DNA of 36,956 nucleotides from contig CAITIQ010000642.1 in assembly GCA_903892415.1 (NCBI GenBank), positions 1-36,956 on the forward strand, read 5' to 3'. Of the stretch, positions 7,642-15,756 are shown piece by piece. A model generated the notes under the pieces. That model had not been told where the DNA came from and searched no databases. It saw nothing but the letters and a program-made list of their open reading frames with translations. The DNA comes from an uncultured delta proteobacterium. GTDB lineage: Bacteria > Myxococcota_A > Polyangia > Polyangiales > Polyangiaceae. How positions within the stretch are numbered: position 1 is the first letter of the stretch; each line of letters starts with the position of its first letter. The position numbers and the translations under genes were made by a program.

Positions 7642-8172
7642 TCAGGGAGCGCCGCCAAAGCCGGCGAGGCCAGCTGCAGAACTCGGAAAGCCTCCGAGGC
7701 CAGCTGCAGAGCTCGGGAAGCCGCCCGCCAGACCCGAGGAAACGCTCGAGATCAACGAATCACACATGCAAGCCGCTTCATCACAAGCGCCCTGCGGCCC
7801 TTGCAGGCAGACGAGCAAGCAGGTGAACTGATCACACATCGCGCCGCTGCTCGAACTCGTGGTCGCTGCGTTGTTGTTGTTGGTGGCTGTGACAACGTTG
7901 CTGGTTGCTCCGCCGTCATTGTTACCGCCGGCCGTCACAGTGGAATTGGTGGTGTTCGGCGTGCCGCCCATGCCGGTGTTCGTCGTGCCACCCATCGACG
8001 TCGAGGTAGTGTCGCTGGTGTCGCCGCTGGAGCTCGAGGTGATCGAGCTAGTGCTGGAGTCAGTGTCGCCGCTCGAAATGCCCCCACCGGTTCCGGTGTC
8101 CCCTTGAGCACAGGCGAGCACCAAGCTGAGGGTGGCGAGAAATACGGAACGGGGAGCAGTGATTTGCAACAT
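7642..8172 (-). CDS. predicted low-complexity lipoprotein inside the fab cluster
   Basis: I recognise no family. The 176-residue product starts with a lipoprotein signal peptide (hydrophobic SVFLATLSLVLA, then Cys21). A Gly/Ser/Thr/Asn-rich linker follows (about 25-110), then a short Cys-rich segment with six Cys (about 112-140), then two exact GGFPSSAAGL repeats and a Gly/Ala end. Probable place: outer membrane or periplasmic face. It is co-oriented with fabH upstream and fabD downstream, but is flanked by 240 and 110 bases of non-coding DNA. It has no obvious role in lipid synthesis and may be an insertion or a passenger gene. The lipobox and base composition support a real gene. Confidence 0.7.
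   Translation of the reverse strand: MLQITAPRSVFLATLSLVLACAQGDTGTGGGISSGDTDSSTSSITSSSSGDTSDTTSTSMGGTTNTGMGGTPNTTNSTVTAGGNNDGGATSNVVTATNNNNAATTSSSSGAMCDQFTCLLVCLQGPQGACDEAACMCDSLISSVSSGLAGGFPSSAAGLGGFPSSAAGLAGFGGAP
7666..7725. repeat. 30-bp tandem duplication in the lipoprotein gene
   Basis: Two 30-bp units (7666-7695 and 7696-7725), each beginning gaggccagctgcag, differ at a few positions. They code the two GGFPSSAAGL repeats at the C-terminus of the lipoprotein. This looks like a recent in-frame duplication. Confidence 0.85.
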
Positions 8173-8387
8173 GGGACCTCCAACAACTACGATCCGGGCG
8201 ACAGCAACAACCGAGGAATGCGACGCGCGGTGAGCACGCTCTATGCCGCTTCAGCACCCTCCAAGTAAGACTTGGGTTCTTAGAACAGAAGTCCTGCTGT
8301 TGGTAGAGGGATTCACGCCAATTTTTCGGAGCAGCGAGCGACGCAGTGCACAAGAACTCGCCTTGGAGCGTCGAGGGTGTACACGTT

Positions 8388-8404
8388 CTGCACTCGAGGT
8401 GCAG
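8388..8404 (-). terminator. possible weak terminator after fabH
   Basis: CTGCAC (8388-8393) and GTGCAG (8399-8404) form a 6-bp stem with a 5-base loop, 8 bases past the fabH stop. There is no T-run. Apart from this, the 240 bases 8173-8412 between fabH and the lipoprotein gene show no gene or clear signal. Confidence 0.35.
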
Positions 8405-8412
8405 CGCTGCCC

Positions 8413-9585
8413 TCAGCCGACCTCGAGCAGCACCGCTCCATAGGAGATACCTGCCCCGAGAGCGAACATCAGGATCTTCTGCCCGCATCGAATCCGCCCA
8501 TCACGCAAGCCCTCGTCCAACCCGATGGGAACCGAAGCGCTGGACGTGTTGCCCGTTGCTTCGAGCATGAGGATGAAGCGATCGAGCCCGACCTGCCAGC
8601 GATCGGCGACGGCGCTCAAGATGCGCATGTTCGACTGGTGGGGCACGAACCAATCAACGTCGGACATCGACAGACCAGCCTCACGCACGACCTGCTCGCC
8701 GATCTCAGCGAGACCGCGAATGGCCGCGCGGAAGACGTCCTGCCCGACCATCTTCATCTTGTCGCGATGTCCGGACATCCCCCGAACGGTGAGCGGCTCG
8801 AAGGTTCCACCGGCCGGGATCCCCAGCGCGTCGGCGAGGCCTCCCTCACTCGCGAGCCGTGCCGAGATCAACCCACCGCGCTCGGCTCCTGTGAGCACCA
8901 CCGCACCCGCGCCATCACCAAAGAGCACAGCGGTGGTTCGGTCCGACCAGTCCACCACCCGACTCAGCAGCTCGGCGCCAACGACGAGCACGTTCTTCGC
9001 AGCGCCCGTCTTGATGAACTGGTCCGCGATCACCATGCCGTACAAAAAGCCTGCGCACGCCGCCGAAACGTCGAACGACGGCACCTTGTCCAAACCAAGC
9101 TTGGTCTGAACCCTGACCGCACACGCGGGCATCGGACCGTCGGGCGTGATCGTCCCAACGACGATCAGATCTATGTCGCTCGCTTGTAGTCCAGCTGAAG
9201 CGAGAGCGCGGCGCGCCGCGACTACGGCTAGGTCGCTTGTCGCTTCATCTTCACCGGCAATCCGACGCTCCGCAATGCCTGTACGCTCGCGTATCCACGC
9301 GTCGTTCGTGTCCAGAAACGAAGCAAGATCGGCGTTCGAAACGACGGTCGCCGGCAGGTAGCTACCCGTGCCGGCGATGCGCGAGCGAGGCTTCCACGCC
9401 GCAGAAGGTTGGGAGTTGCCGCGAGTTGCGACAACTCCCCCTCTGCGGAAGCGGCCAAACCCCTTCGGAGAATCAGCCCGTCGTCTTGACAGCGACAGCC
9501 TTCTTGCCCTTGTAGTGCCCACAGGATCCACAAGCGCGGTGGGGCCGCGTTGCTTCACCACAGTTCGGGCAGGCGACGATCTCAA
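8413..9585 (-). CDS. fabH: beta-ketoacyl-ACP synthase III (start uncertain)
   Basis: FabH starts fatty-acid synthesis by condensing acetyl-CoA with malonyl-ACP. Numbering from the TTG at 9585, the triad is intact: Cys177 (DVSAACAGF), His316 (VPHQSN) and Asn346 (ATGNTSSAS). The conserved core begins near residue 66 (SRIAGTGSYLPATVVSN), and from there to the stop is 324 residues, the normal FabH size. No ATG, GTG or TTG lies in frame between the rpmF stop and that core. The available starts (TTG 9585; GTGs down to 9522) all lie inside rpmF, so an N-terminal extension, a rare start codon or a sequence error must be considered. It follows rpmF directly; plsX, often between them, is absent. Confidence 0.9.
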   Translation of the reverse strand: MRSSPARTVVKQRGPTALVDPVGTTRARRLSLSRRRADSPKGFGRFRRGGVVATRGNSQPSAAWKPRSRIAGTGSYLPATVVSNADLASFLDTNDAWIRERTGIAERRIAGEDEATSDLAVVAARRALASAGLQASDIDLIVVGTITPDGPMPACAVRVQTKLGLDKVPSFDVSAACAGFLYGMVIADQFIKTGAAKNVLVVGAELLSRVVDWSDRTTAVLFGDGAGAVVLTGAERGGLISARLASEGGLADALGIPAGGTFEPLTVRGMSGHRDKMKMVGQDVFRAAIRGLAEIGEQVVREAGLSMSDVDWFVPHQSNMRILSAVADRWQVGLDRFILMLEATGNTSSASVPIGLDEGLRDGRIRCGQKILMFALGAGISYGAVLLEVG

Positions 9586-9661
9586 CGGGAGTCACCTTGT
9601 CGTGGTTGGCGCGACGCATGTCACGCTTCGGGGGGGTCGTTTTTCGCTTGGGGACAGCCAC
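9473..9661 (-). CDS. rpmF: 50S ribosomal protein L32
   Basis: This 62-residue basic ribosomal protein opens with the typical MAVPKRKTTPPKRDMRRANH. It carries a zinc ribbon with Cys31/Cys34 (CPNC) and Cys44/Cys47 (CGSC), so it is the zinc-binding form of L32. It lies 15 bases after yceD, the order found in many bacteria (yceD-rpmF-plsX-fabH). It overlaps the longest reading frame of fabH by about 113 bases, though the conserved FabH core lies past its stop. Confidence 0.97.
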   Translation of the reverse strand: MAVPKRKTTPPKRDMRRANHDKVTPVEIVACPNCGEATRPHRACGSCGHYKGKKAVAVKTTG

Positions 9662-9676
9662 GGCAAACTCCTCTGA

Positions 9677-10468
9677 TTAACTTTTCTTGCTGCTGCGACC
9701 GGTCATGCTTGACCGGATCTTGGGCTTTTCTCGCTGGAGCGTTCGCGTAGCGCGACGCACCTCGGCAGCCGAAGGGCGCGCACTATTGCCTAACCCTTCG
9801 TCCGAAGGCAAGGGCTTCTCGGTGAGTAAATGACGAAGCGCCTCAAAAGGGTTCGGCCGCTCCATCTTGCCGGGCTCGGATTTGGAGGCTGCGGCGCGCG
9901 CAGAACCGCCGCGCGACCCCGGCTGAGACCCTGCAGCCTTGCGTGGCAAAGGCTCACTGATGCCCGAACAATCTTCGGTACAGAGCGGAAAACTCGGCAG
10001 TTCGAGCAGAATTGCCTCGCGGATGAAGCCATCCAGCACGACCTTCTCGCCGTCGTAGTCGTCGAGTTCCGCTTCCTCAGACGAAAATTCGTACTCAACG
10101 GCCTTGGGTGTTCGCTGCTTCGCCGGCTCTGGCACGGCACGACGCCCTCCCCTCGGCTCTTCCTTGCGCGGGCGCAACAAGAGCGAGAGCTCAGCCGCCA
10201 CGTCCACTGGCGTCATCGTCAGGCAACGGGCGCATGGAAGTGACACCGAGGCCGAGAGCTTTCCGCGAACGACGATGTCTGCCTTGCCACTGCGCGAAAG
10301 ACGACCGGAGAACTTGCCGGCCGCGCGCGCCTCAGCTTCGGCTTCACGCAAATGCTGGTTGAGCCACTCGACGGACAGCTCTTCACTGACCTCAATGCCC
10401 GTCGTCTCGATGTCATTCGCCTGAAGGACGATCAGATGCTCTGCTGGTTTACCGTTGGACTCAGCCAT
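9677..10468 (-). CDS. yceD: YceD/DUF177 family protein with long C-terminal extension
   Basis: YceD proteins accompany rpmF and are tied to 23S rRNA or 50S subunit accumulation. The family signature is present: PCARCL with Cys79 and Cys82, and later VVLDGFIREAILLELPSFPLC with Cys163 and Cys167. The protein has 263 residues, longer than the usual 160-190. A Lys/Arg/Pro-rich insert lies at about 102-122, and a basic, Ser/Arg-rich tail at about 172-263. The tail looks disordered and could bind RNA (inference). The ATG at 10468 heads the yceD-rpmF-fabH run. Only 17 bases separate it from the first possible start of the divergent glycosyltransferase gene. Confidence 0.88.
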   Translation of the reverse strand: MAESNGKPAEHLIVLQANDIETTGIEVSEELSVEWLNQHLREAEAEARAAGKFSGRLSRSGKADIVVRGKLSASVSLPCARCLTMTPVDVAAELSLLLRPRKEEPRGGRRAVPEPAKQRTPKAVEYEFSSEEAELDDYDGEKVVLDGFIREAILLELPSFPLCTEDCSGISEPLPRKAAGSQPGSRGGSARAAASKSEPGKMERPNPFEALRHLLTEKPLPSDEGLGNSARPSAAEVRRATRTLQREKPKIRSSMTGRSSKKS

Positions 10469-10485
10469 TCTCTCGGGTTCTCTCC

Positions 10486-11892
10486 GTGTTACGAGCGGCA
10501 GGTCTTTTCACGAAAGTTGGACGAACGCAAGTGCCCTCACCCTCCGCCAGTCCGCCAACTCAACGAAATGACTCGTGCCAAGTCGATGGACCTAACGGGC
10601 CGTCGACCGCTTGCCTTTGGCGGAACGTCAAGCACTGGCAGCTTGCAGTGGCGGTGGCTTTGCTCACCCTCGTCGCCAATCTGTGGGCGGCCCCTAGCGA
10701 ACTGTTCAGGCAGCACACAGCGCAGAATCACTTTGCGTTGCTCGCGGAGAGCTGGCTTCACGGTCGCCTCGACTTGGGTGGTCCGCCGCCGGATTACACG
10801 GGCAATGACGACTTCGCGATCTTCGCGGGCAAACACTGGGTCACCTTCCCGCCGTTCCCCGCGCTGTTGATCACGCCTTTGGTTTGGTTCGCTGGGAGCG
10901 CGCACGCTGTGCGTGATGGCTTGTTCTTCCTGTTGCTCACGCCCATCGCCCCGCTGTTCACCTTTCTCAGCCTGGTGAAGCTTCGAGAAACCAAACGCGT
11001 GGAGCACTCAGCGATCAGCTGTGCAGCGATCGCGCTGCTACTTCCGCTAGGCACGGTGTTCTGGTTCAGCTCCGTGCAAGGCACGGTCTGGTTTGCAGCG
11101 CACGTCGTTGGCACTGGCTTGAGCGCCCTGTACGTGTTCGCCAGCATCGATGCCAGACGGCCGCTGCTCGCGGGGTTGTTTTTGGGGTTGGCCTTCGCCA
11201 CCCGCGTGCCGCTGCTGTTTGCTGCGCCGTTCTTTCTGTTTGAGGCCCTGAGAGACTACCGCACGGTTGATCCTCTGCTGCTCGCGCGCAGGCTCGGACT
11301 CTTCTTCGCGCCGCTTTGTGCAGTGCTGCTCGTGATCGCCTTTCACAACAACGTGCGCTTCCACGATCCGCTCGAGTTTGGGCATCGCCACCTCGACATC
11401 GTTTGGAAGCCGCGCATCGAGAAGTGGGGACTCTTCAGCTTTCACTACCTCGGGCGAAACCTGGGCGTCGCGCTCGCCAGTATGCCGTTTTGGGGACACG
11501 GCAAGGATGGGCTGCGCATCAGTCAGCACGGGCTCGCGCTGTGGCTCACCTCCCCGTTTCTGCTTTGGCTGCTATTCCCGCGCTTTCGCGGCGCCGCGGC
11601 GCGCTCTAGCTTCCTTGCGCTGGGCCTCTCAGCGGCACTCGTTGCTGTGCCCTCGTTGCTTTACCAGAACACCGGCCGAGTTCAATTCGGCTACCGCTTC
11701 TCGAACGACTTCATCGTCTTTCTGTTGCTGATGTTGCCCTTCGCTCGTCGTCGGTGGACGCCGGGGCTAACGCTCGCGGCAGCCGCAGCGGTGGCCATCA
11801 ACGCCTTCGGAGCGTTCACCTTTCAGCGCGCGGAGTATGAGCGCTACTACCGCACAGGCACGAAGGCCGACGTCTACTTCGAGCCGGATTGA
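10486..11892 (+). CDS. GT39-like multi-pass membrane glycosyltransferase
   Basis: The 468-residue product has roughly nine or ten hydrophobic segments from residue 52 onward. After the first segment comes a soluble loop with HTAQNHFALLAESWLHGR, then NDDFAIFAGKHW, then FPPFPALL. This resembles the first periplasmic loop of GT-C polyprenol-phosphate sugar transferases (the PMT/GT39 group), which usually bears acidic catalytic residues. It probably transfers a lipid-linked sugar on the outer side of the inner membrane; the substrate is unknown. The start is uncertain: GTG at 10486 gives a polar leader with no ribosome-binding site, and GTG at 10531 is also possible. Its stop overlaps the convergent FMN-reductase gene by 19 bases. 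The nearby GDP-fucose synthase gene fits a glycan locus. Confidence 0.75.
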   Translation: MLRAAGLFTKVGRTQVPSPSASPPTQRNDSCQVDGPNGPSTACLWRNVKHWQLAVAVALLTLVANLWAAPSELFRQHTAQNHFALLAESWLHGRLDLGGPPPDYTGNDDFAIFAGKHWVTFPPFPALLITPLVWFAGSAHAVRDGLFFLLLTPIAPLFTFLSLVKLRETKRVEHSAISCAAIALLLPLGTVFWFSSVQGTVWFAAHVVGTGLSALYVFASIDARRPLLAGLFLGLAFATRVPLLFAAPFFLFEALRDYRTVDPLLLARRLGLFFAPLCAVLLVIAFHNNVRFHDPLEFGHRHLDIVWKPRIEKWGLFSFHYLGRNLGVALASMPFWGHGKDGLRISQHGLALWLTSPFLLWLLFPRFRGAAARSSFLALGLSAALVAVPSLLYQNTGRVQFGYRFSNDFIVFLLLMLPFARRRWTPGLTLAAAAAVAINAFGAFTFQRAEYERYYRTGTKADVYFEPD

Positions 11893-12473
11893 GCGACTGA
11901 CGCGCGCGCGGCGCGAAACAGTCCGGCCGACTTCACGAGTTCGGATCCGAGGATCGCGAGCTGTGCACGCGCATGCGGATCGGCGATCGAGCCGTCCTCA
12001 GCGAAGAGGTCGCGCGAGCGATTGATACCGACCACCATTGGTATCGTCCAGCCGCGCAGCGACCGAACGATGTGGTCCATCGTCGAGATCGCCTGCAAGG
12101 ATTGAACGCCTCCCGCCACGCCGATCAGTCCGACGGGCTTGTCACTCAGGTACGGCGGAACTTCCTGCGCGAGCAGCTCCAGCCAATCGAGAGCGTTCTT
12201 GAAGGCTCCGCTGATGGTGCCGTGATAGAGCGGGCTCGCCCACACCAGCGCATCGGCGCTGGCGAAAGCTCGCACCAGCCGATGCACTCCCTCGGTTGGC
12301 TCGACTCCCCACTCGTAGAACGGCAAACCGAGCTGTTCCAGCTGCAACAACTCGACCGTTGCTCCCTGTGACTCGACCTCGGAGAGCACCCGCTCGAGCA
12401 CGCGAACGGTGGAAGACCGCGGCCGCAACGTACCGCCAAAACCGACAATATGAAGGGGCTTGCTTGCGGTCAC
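11874..12473 (-). CDS. NADPH-dependent FMN reductase family protein
   Basis: This flavodoxin-like protein of 199 residues belongs to the NADPH-dependent FMN / azo / quinone reductase family. The FMN phosphate loop is GFGGTLRPRSSTVRVLERVL near the N-terminus, and the second FMN-binding segment is ASPLYHGTISGAFKNALDW. It should be a cytosolic flavoenzyme; the natural substrate cannot be told from sequence. The chosen start is a GTG at 12473 that overlaps the GDP-fucose synthase stop as GTGA. A GTG at 12500 would add nine residues. Translational coupling suggests co-regulation with fucose metabolism, though no direct link is known. Confidence 0.88.
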   Translation of the reverse strand: MTASKPLHIVGFGGTLRPRSSTVRVLERVLSEVESQGATVELLQLEQLGLPFYEWGVEPTEGVHRLVRAFASADALVWASPLYHGTISGAFKNALDWLELLAQEVPPYLSDKPVGLIGVAGGVQSLQAISTMDHIVRSLRGWTIPMVVGINRSRDLFAEDGSIADPHARAQLAILGSELVKSAGLFRAARASVAQSGSK

Positions 12474-13405
12474 TCGGCTGCTCCATTCAAACGGTACCAC
12501 TCGTAGGTAGCGGCGACGCCTTGCGCAAGCTCAGTCTTGGCTCGCCAACCAAGCGAAGAGAGGCGCGACACATCGAGTAGCTTGCGCGGAGTGCCATCGG
12601 GCCGCGAGCGATCGAAGGTGAGCTCGCCCTCGAAGCCAACCACGCGCTGCACCAACGCAGCTAGCTCGGCGATGGTGACGTCATCCCCGACTCCCACGTT
12701 GACGATCTCGGGTGACTCGTAGCCGTTCATCAGAAAGATGCTCGCGTCCGCCAGATCATCGACAAACAGGAACTCTCGTCGCGGCGAACCCGAGCCCCAG
12801 ATTTCCACAGCTTTCGCTCCTCGCACTTTTGCCTCGTGGAACTTTCGAATCAGCGCCGGTAGCACGTGGGAGTTCTCGAGATCGAAGTTGTCGAACGGAC
12901 CGTACAAATTCGTTGGCATCAGCGAGATTGCGCGCATGCCGTGTTGCTTATGGTAGGACTGGCACATCTGGATGCCGGCGATCTTGGCGACCGCATAGGC
13001 GTCATTGGTGGCCTCGAGCGCTCCGGTGAGCAACGCCGACTCGGGGATGGGTTGCGGCGCAAACTTCGGGTAGATGCAACTCGAGCCCAGGAACAGGAGC
13101 TTCTTGACCTGAGCGCGGTGAGCGCTGTCGATCACGTGGGTCTGAATCAGCAGGTTGTCGCGGATGAAGTCTGCTGGGTAGCGATTGTTCGCCGCGATGC
13201 CCCCCACGCGAGCGGCCGCCATAAAAACATACTCCGGCTTTTCCTCGTCGAAGAAGCGGCGAGTCACTTGGGCATCGGTTAGGTCGAGCTCGGAGCGTGA
13301 ACGCAGCAACAGGTTCGTCGCTCCCAAGGCTTGAAGTCTGCGAACAATCGCCCGACCAACCAGGCCTCTGTGTCCAGCAACGAAGATGCGAGCGGAAAGT
13401 TCCAT
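12470..13405 (-). CDS. fcl: GDP-L-fucose synthase
   Basis: Fcl (WcaG) epimerises and reduces GDP-4-keto-6-deoxymannose to GDP-L-fucose with NADPH. The 311-residue protein has the Rossmann motif GHRGLVG at 11-17 and the catalytic Ser108-Tyr137-Lys141 set in FLGSSCIYPK and NDAYAVAK, with the YPKFAPQPIPE stretch characteristic of this enzyme. The ATG at 13405 has AAGGA 5 bases upstream; the in-frame extension to 13504 does not look like protein of this family. The partner gmd (GDP-mannose dehydratase) is not next to it. It should feed a fucose-containing surface glycan, in keeping with the nearby membrane glycosyltransferase. Confidence 0.95.
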   Translation of the reverse strand: MELSARIFVAGHRGLVGRAIVRRLQALGATNLLLRSRSELDLTDAQVTRRFFDEEKPEYVFMAAARVGGIAANNRYPADFIRDNLLIQTHVIDSAHRAQVKKLLFLGSSCIYPKFAPQPIPESALLTGALEATNDAYAVAKIAGIQMCQSYHKQHGMRAISLMPTNLYGPFDNFDLENSHVLPALIRKFHEAKVRGAKAVEIWGSGSPRREFLFVDDLADASIFLMNGYESPEIVNVGVGDDVTIAELAALVQRVVGFEGELTFDRSRPDGTPRKLLDVSRLSSLGWRAKTELAQGVAATYEWYRLNGAAE

Positions 13406-13522
13406 AGGGTCCTTGAGGGTACCCTGGCTATCACGGTGCACGAGGCGACTGTCAACCGATTGACGCTTTTCTCTTGAGCTGACCGGGCAGCGGACCGTCT
13501 TCAAAAACGGAGGTTACTGCCC

Positions 13523-14587
13523 ATGCGCTTGCTGAACCGACTCGTACTTCCCTTGTTTTTTTCCGCTTGCGCCGAGGGCTACCAGCTTGAGGACCCAGCC
13601 GAGTCACCCGAATCAACGTTTCCTGAAGTTGATTGGGTTGACGACTCAGGCCCCGAGGCGGCCGACGGCCCAATAAGTCTGCATCGCAGTTGTGCTTCCG
13701 CCAGCGACTGCGACGACGAGAATCCGTGCACCGCAGAGTCCTGCGTTTCAGGCTTCTGCTCTGTTTCCATCGCTGAGAGCGAGCACGAAGATCCGTGCAT
13801 GGTGGCGTCCTGCGATCCCGAGTTCGGCTGGTCGTGGGAAGTGGTTGCAGATGATGACGGCGACGCCTGTACTGAGGACATCTGCGTCGCTGAGTTCGGC
13901 GCGACGCTTCATCTGCCGGTGCGACTCGACGACGGCGACGCGTGCACGATTGACGCTTGCGACAGCGACGCTGGCATTCTTCGCACAGCGCTGGCCTGCG
14001 ACGACGCGAGTGCCTGCACCGAGGATGGCTGCCAAAGTGATGTCGGCTGCTTCCATCTTCCCGTTGTCTACTTTCACGAAACGTACGAACGCGGGGACGC
14101 GTGGCAGCTCGACGGGCTGTGGACGATCGGTAGTGTGCGAGACGAGCCAGAGTACGTCGACGTAGCGGCGCCTGCCATCGACCACACTCCGAGCGAGGAC
14201 AACCGCATCCTCTGGCTAGCCCAACGAGACGGGCTTCCCTTCTCCGAATTCAGCGGGCCTATCGTCGCTTCGAGCCCAGCGGTCGACCTCTCTTCACCCA
14301 AGGGCGAGGTCTTCCTCCAGTACTCCTTCGCCGTTGGCGGCACTATTGGGGTCGGCGACTTTAAGGTCCAAGTGTGGAACGGCGACAGCTGGATCACGGT
14401 CAACGCGCCTTGGGCAGAGAGCTTCTCTCCCGAGCTCGAGGAGGCGGCTTGGAGTTCGGAGGTGGTTGACGTCTCAGCCTACGCCAACGCTGATTTTCGC
14501 ATTCGTTTCGCCGTTAGCGCAGGCGCGGACTTGCGTGGACTGAGCGTGGACGACGTCCGGCTCATCCCCGCCCGTGATTGTCCTTGA
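13523..14587 (+). CDS. Cys-rich repeat lipoprotein with C-terminal jelly-roll-like domain (paralogue A)
   Basis: The 354-residue product has a lipoprotein signal peptide with Cys16 in FSAC. A short acidic linker is followed by five ten-residue repeats of the type DGDACTxDxC (about residues 60-180): DENPCTAESC, HEDPCMVASC, DGDACTEDIC, DGDACTIDAC and DASACTEDGC. They resemble the Dictyostelium-type CTDC Cys-rich repeats seen in myxobacterial surface proteins. The C-terminal 170 residues (HETYERG... to SVDDVRLIPARDCP) look like a MAM/jelly-roll binding domain. The ATG at 13523 has GGAGG at 13509-13513. A paralogue follows 33 bases after the stop. Likely exported and disulfide-rich; ligand unknown. 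Confidence 0.85.
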   Translation: MRLLNRLVLPLFFSACAEGYQLEDPAESPESTFPEVDWVDDSGPEAADGPISLHRSCASASDCDDENPCTAESCVSGFCSVSIAESEHEDPCMVASCDPEFGWSWEVVADDDGDACTEDICVAEFGATLHLPVRLDDGDACTIDACDSDAGILRTALACDDASACTEDGCQSDVGCFHLPVVYFHETYERGDAWQLDGLWTIGSVRDEPEYVDVAAPAIDHTPSEDNRILWLAQRDGLPFSEFSGPIVASSPAVDLSSPKGEVFLQYSFAVGGTIGVGDFKVQVWNGDSWITVNAPWAESFSPELEEAAWSSEVVDVSAYANADFRIRFAVSAGADLRGLSVDDVRLIPARDCP

Positions 14588-14620
14588 GTCACTCGAAGCT
14601 CCCATCTTTGCGAGGTTGAA

Positions 14621-15712
14621 ATGCGAAACCAACACCACAGTTCGTTTTTACTATGCACCGCTGCGCTGCTCTGGCTCCCCGCGTGTGACCCTGAGAGCAG
14701 CGCAGAGTCTAGCTTTGGAGGTGGAAGCAGCGTGGATCCGCCCTCCGCGCCTGAAGCGAGCAACCCTCCGAGCTTCGAAGACCCGAACAGCGGTCCAACG
14801 CCATGCCAGAGCAACGCGGATTGCGAGGACGGTGACGCCTGCACCGAGCACCGCTGCGTCAGCGGCTCCTGCGTCTCCGACGCGGTGAATATCGACGACG
14901 GCAACGCCTGCACAATCGACGACTGCGATAGCCTGTCGGGTCCGTTTCACCTCGAGCGGAGCTTCGACGACGGTGACGCTTGCACTGTGGAGCGCTGCGA
15001 GCCGAGCTCTGGCGAAGTAGTCTCGCTACCGCGAGAAACCTCCGACGGAGACGCCTGCACCGTCGATAGCTGCGATGCTCTCACCGGGCTCGCGCATCAA
15101 CCCGCTGTGTGCAGCGACCAAGACGTCTGCACGCTGGACCTGTGCGACGTCCAAACTGGTTGCGTCTTTCCCGTTCACCGCATGTTCCACGAGACGTTCG
15201 GCGAGACATCGGCGTTCAAGTTGAGCGGACCGCTGGGGCTGTTCGAGATTGGTCAGCCCAGGCTATCCAAGGGCCAGAGCGAGGACACCTACGGGGACCC
15301 GGCGAAGGATGCCGATGGCAGCCACTATCTGCTTGGGACCCGCATCGGTGAAAACTTACCCGACGCCGAAACGGACCGGGCCAATCCGGAGACGGCGACG
15401 AGCGAAACTGTGGATCTCTCGGGCGAAAGCGGGCTCGTGATCCTGAAGTGGGACAGCGTGCTCAACGTCGACGGGCAATACCAAACAGCGGTGGTTGAAG
15501 TCTGGCGTGACGGCGCATGGCAGGTGGTTGAAGACGCTGGCCAAGCCGCTGAATCCGACTGGACTGCACACTCCGCAGACGTAACGGCGTTCAAGTCGGC
15601 TGACTTTCGAGTGCGCTTTCGAGTTGACCTACAGCGCGACGAAAGCGCGGCTGTCGTCAGCGGTTGGAGCATTGACAATGTGCGCCTCGTACCCGACTGG
15701 GTGTGCCCCTGA
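14621..15712 (+). CDS. Cys-rich repeat lipoprotein with C-terminal jelly-roll-like domain (paralogue B)
   Basis: This tandem paralogue of the previous gene has 363 residues and the same plan. Its signal peptide has the lipobox LPAC (Cys22), followed by a Ser/Pro linker. Five CTDC-type repeats follow: DGDACTEHRC, DGNACTIDDC, DGDACTVERC, DGDACTVDSC and DQDVCTLDLC. A C-terminal domain runs from HETFGE to SIDNVRLVPDWVCP and shares the terminal Cys-Pro with paralogue A. The repeats of this copy are closer to a consensus than those of A. The pair probably arose by duplication and forms a two-gene operon. Function is unknown; structural or adhesive surface roles are plausible. Confidence 0.85.
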   Translation: MRNQHHSSFLLCTAALLWLPACDPESSAESSFGGGSSVDPPSAPEASNPPSFEDPNSGPTPCQSNADCEDGDACTEHRCVSGSCVSDAVNIDDGNACTIDDCDSLSGPFHLERSFDDGDACTVERCEPSSGEVVSLPRETSDGDACTVDSCDALTGLAHQPAVCSDQDVCTLDLCDVQTGCVFPVHRMFHETFGETSAFKLSGPLGLFEIGQPRLSKGQSEDTYGDPAKDADGSHYLLGTRIGENLPDAETDRANPETATSETVDLSGESGLVILKWDSVLNVDGQYQTAVVEVWRDGAWQVVEDAGQAAESDWTAHSADVTAFKSADFRVRFRVDLQRDESAAVVSGWSIDNVRLVPDWVCP

Positions 15713-15756
15713 GTCTGGCCTCAACTCGCAGGAGCCTGAGACGGCGAGCACGCTTC

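Noticed and set aside
7060..8268. 402-residue plus-strand frame across fabD and the fab-cluster lipoprotein
   Set aside because: It is Arg/Pro/Ser-rich with no domain, and it crosses two well-supported minus-strand genes.
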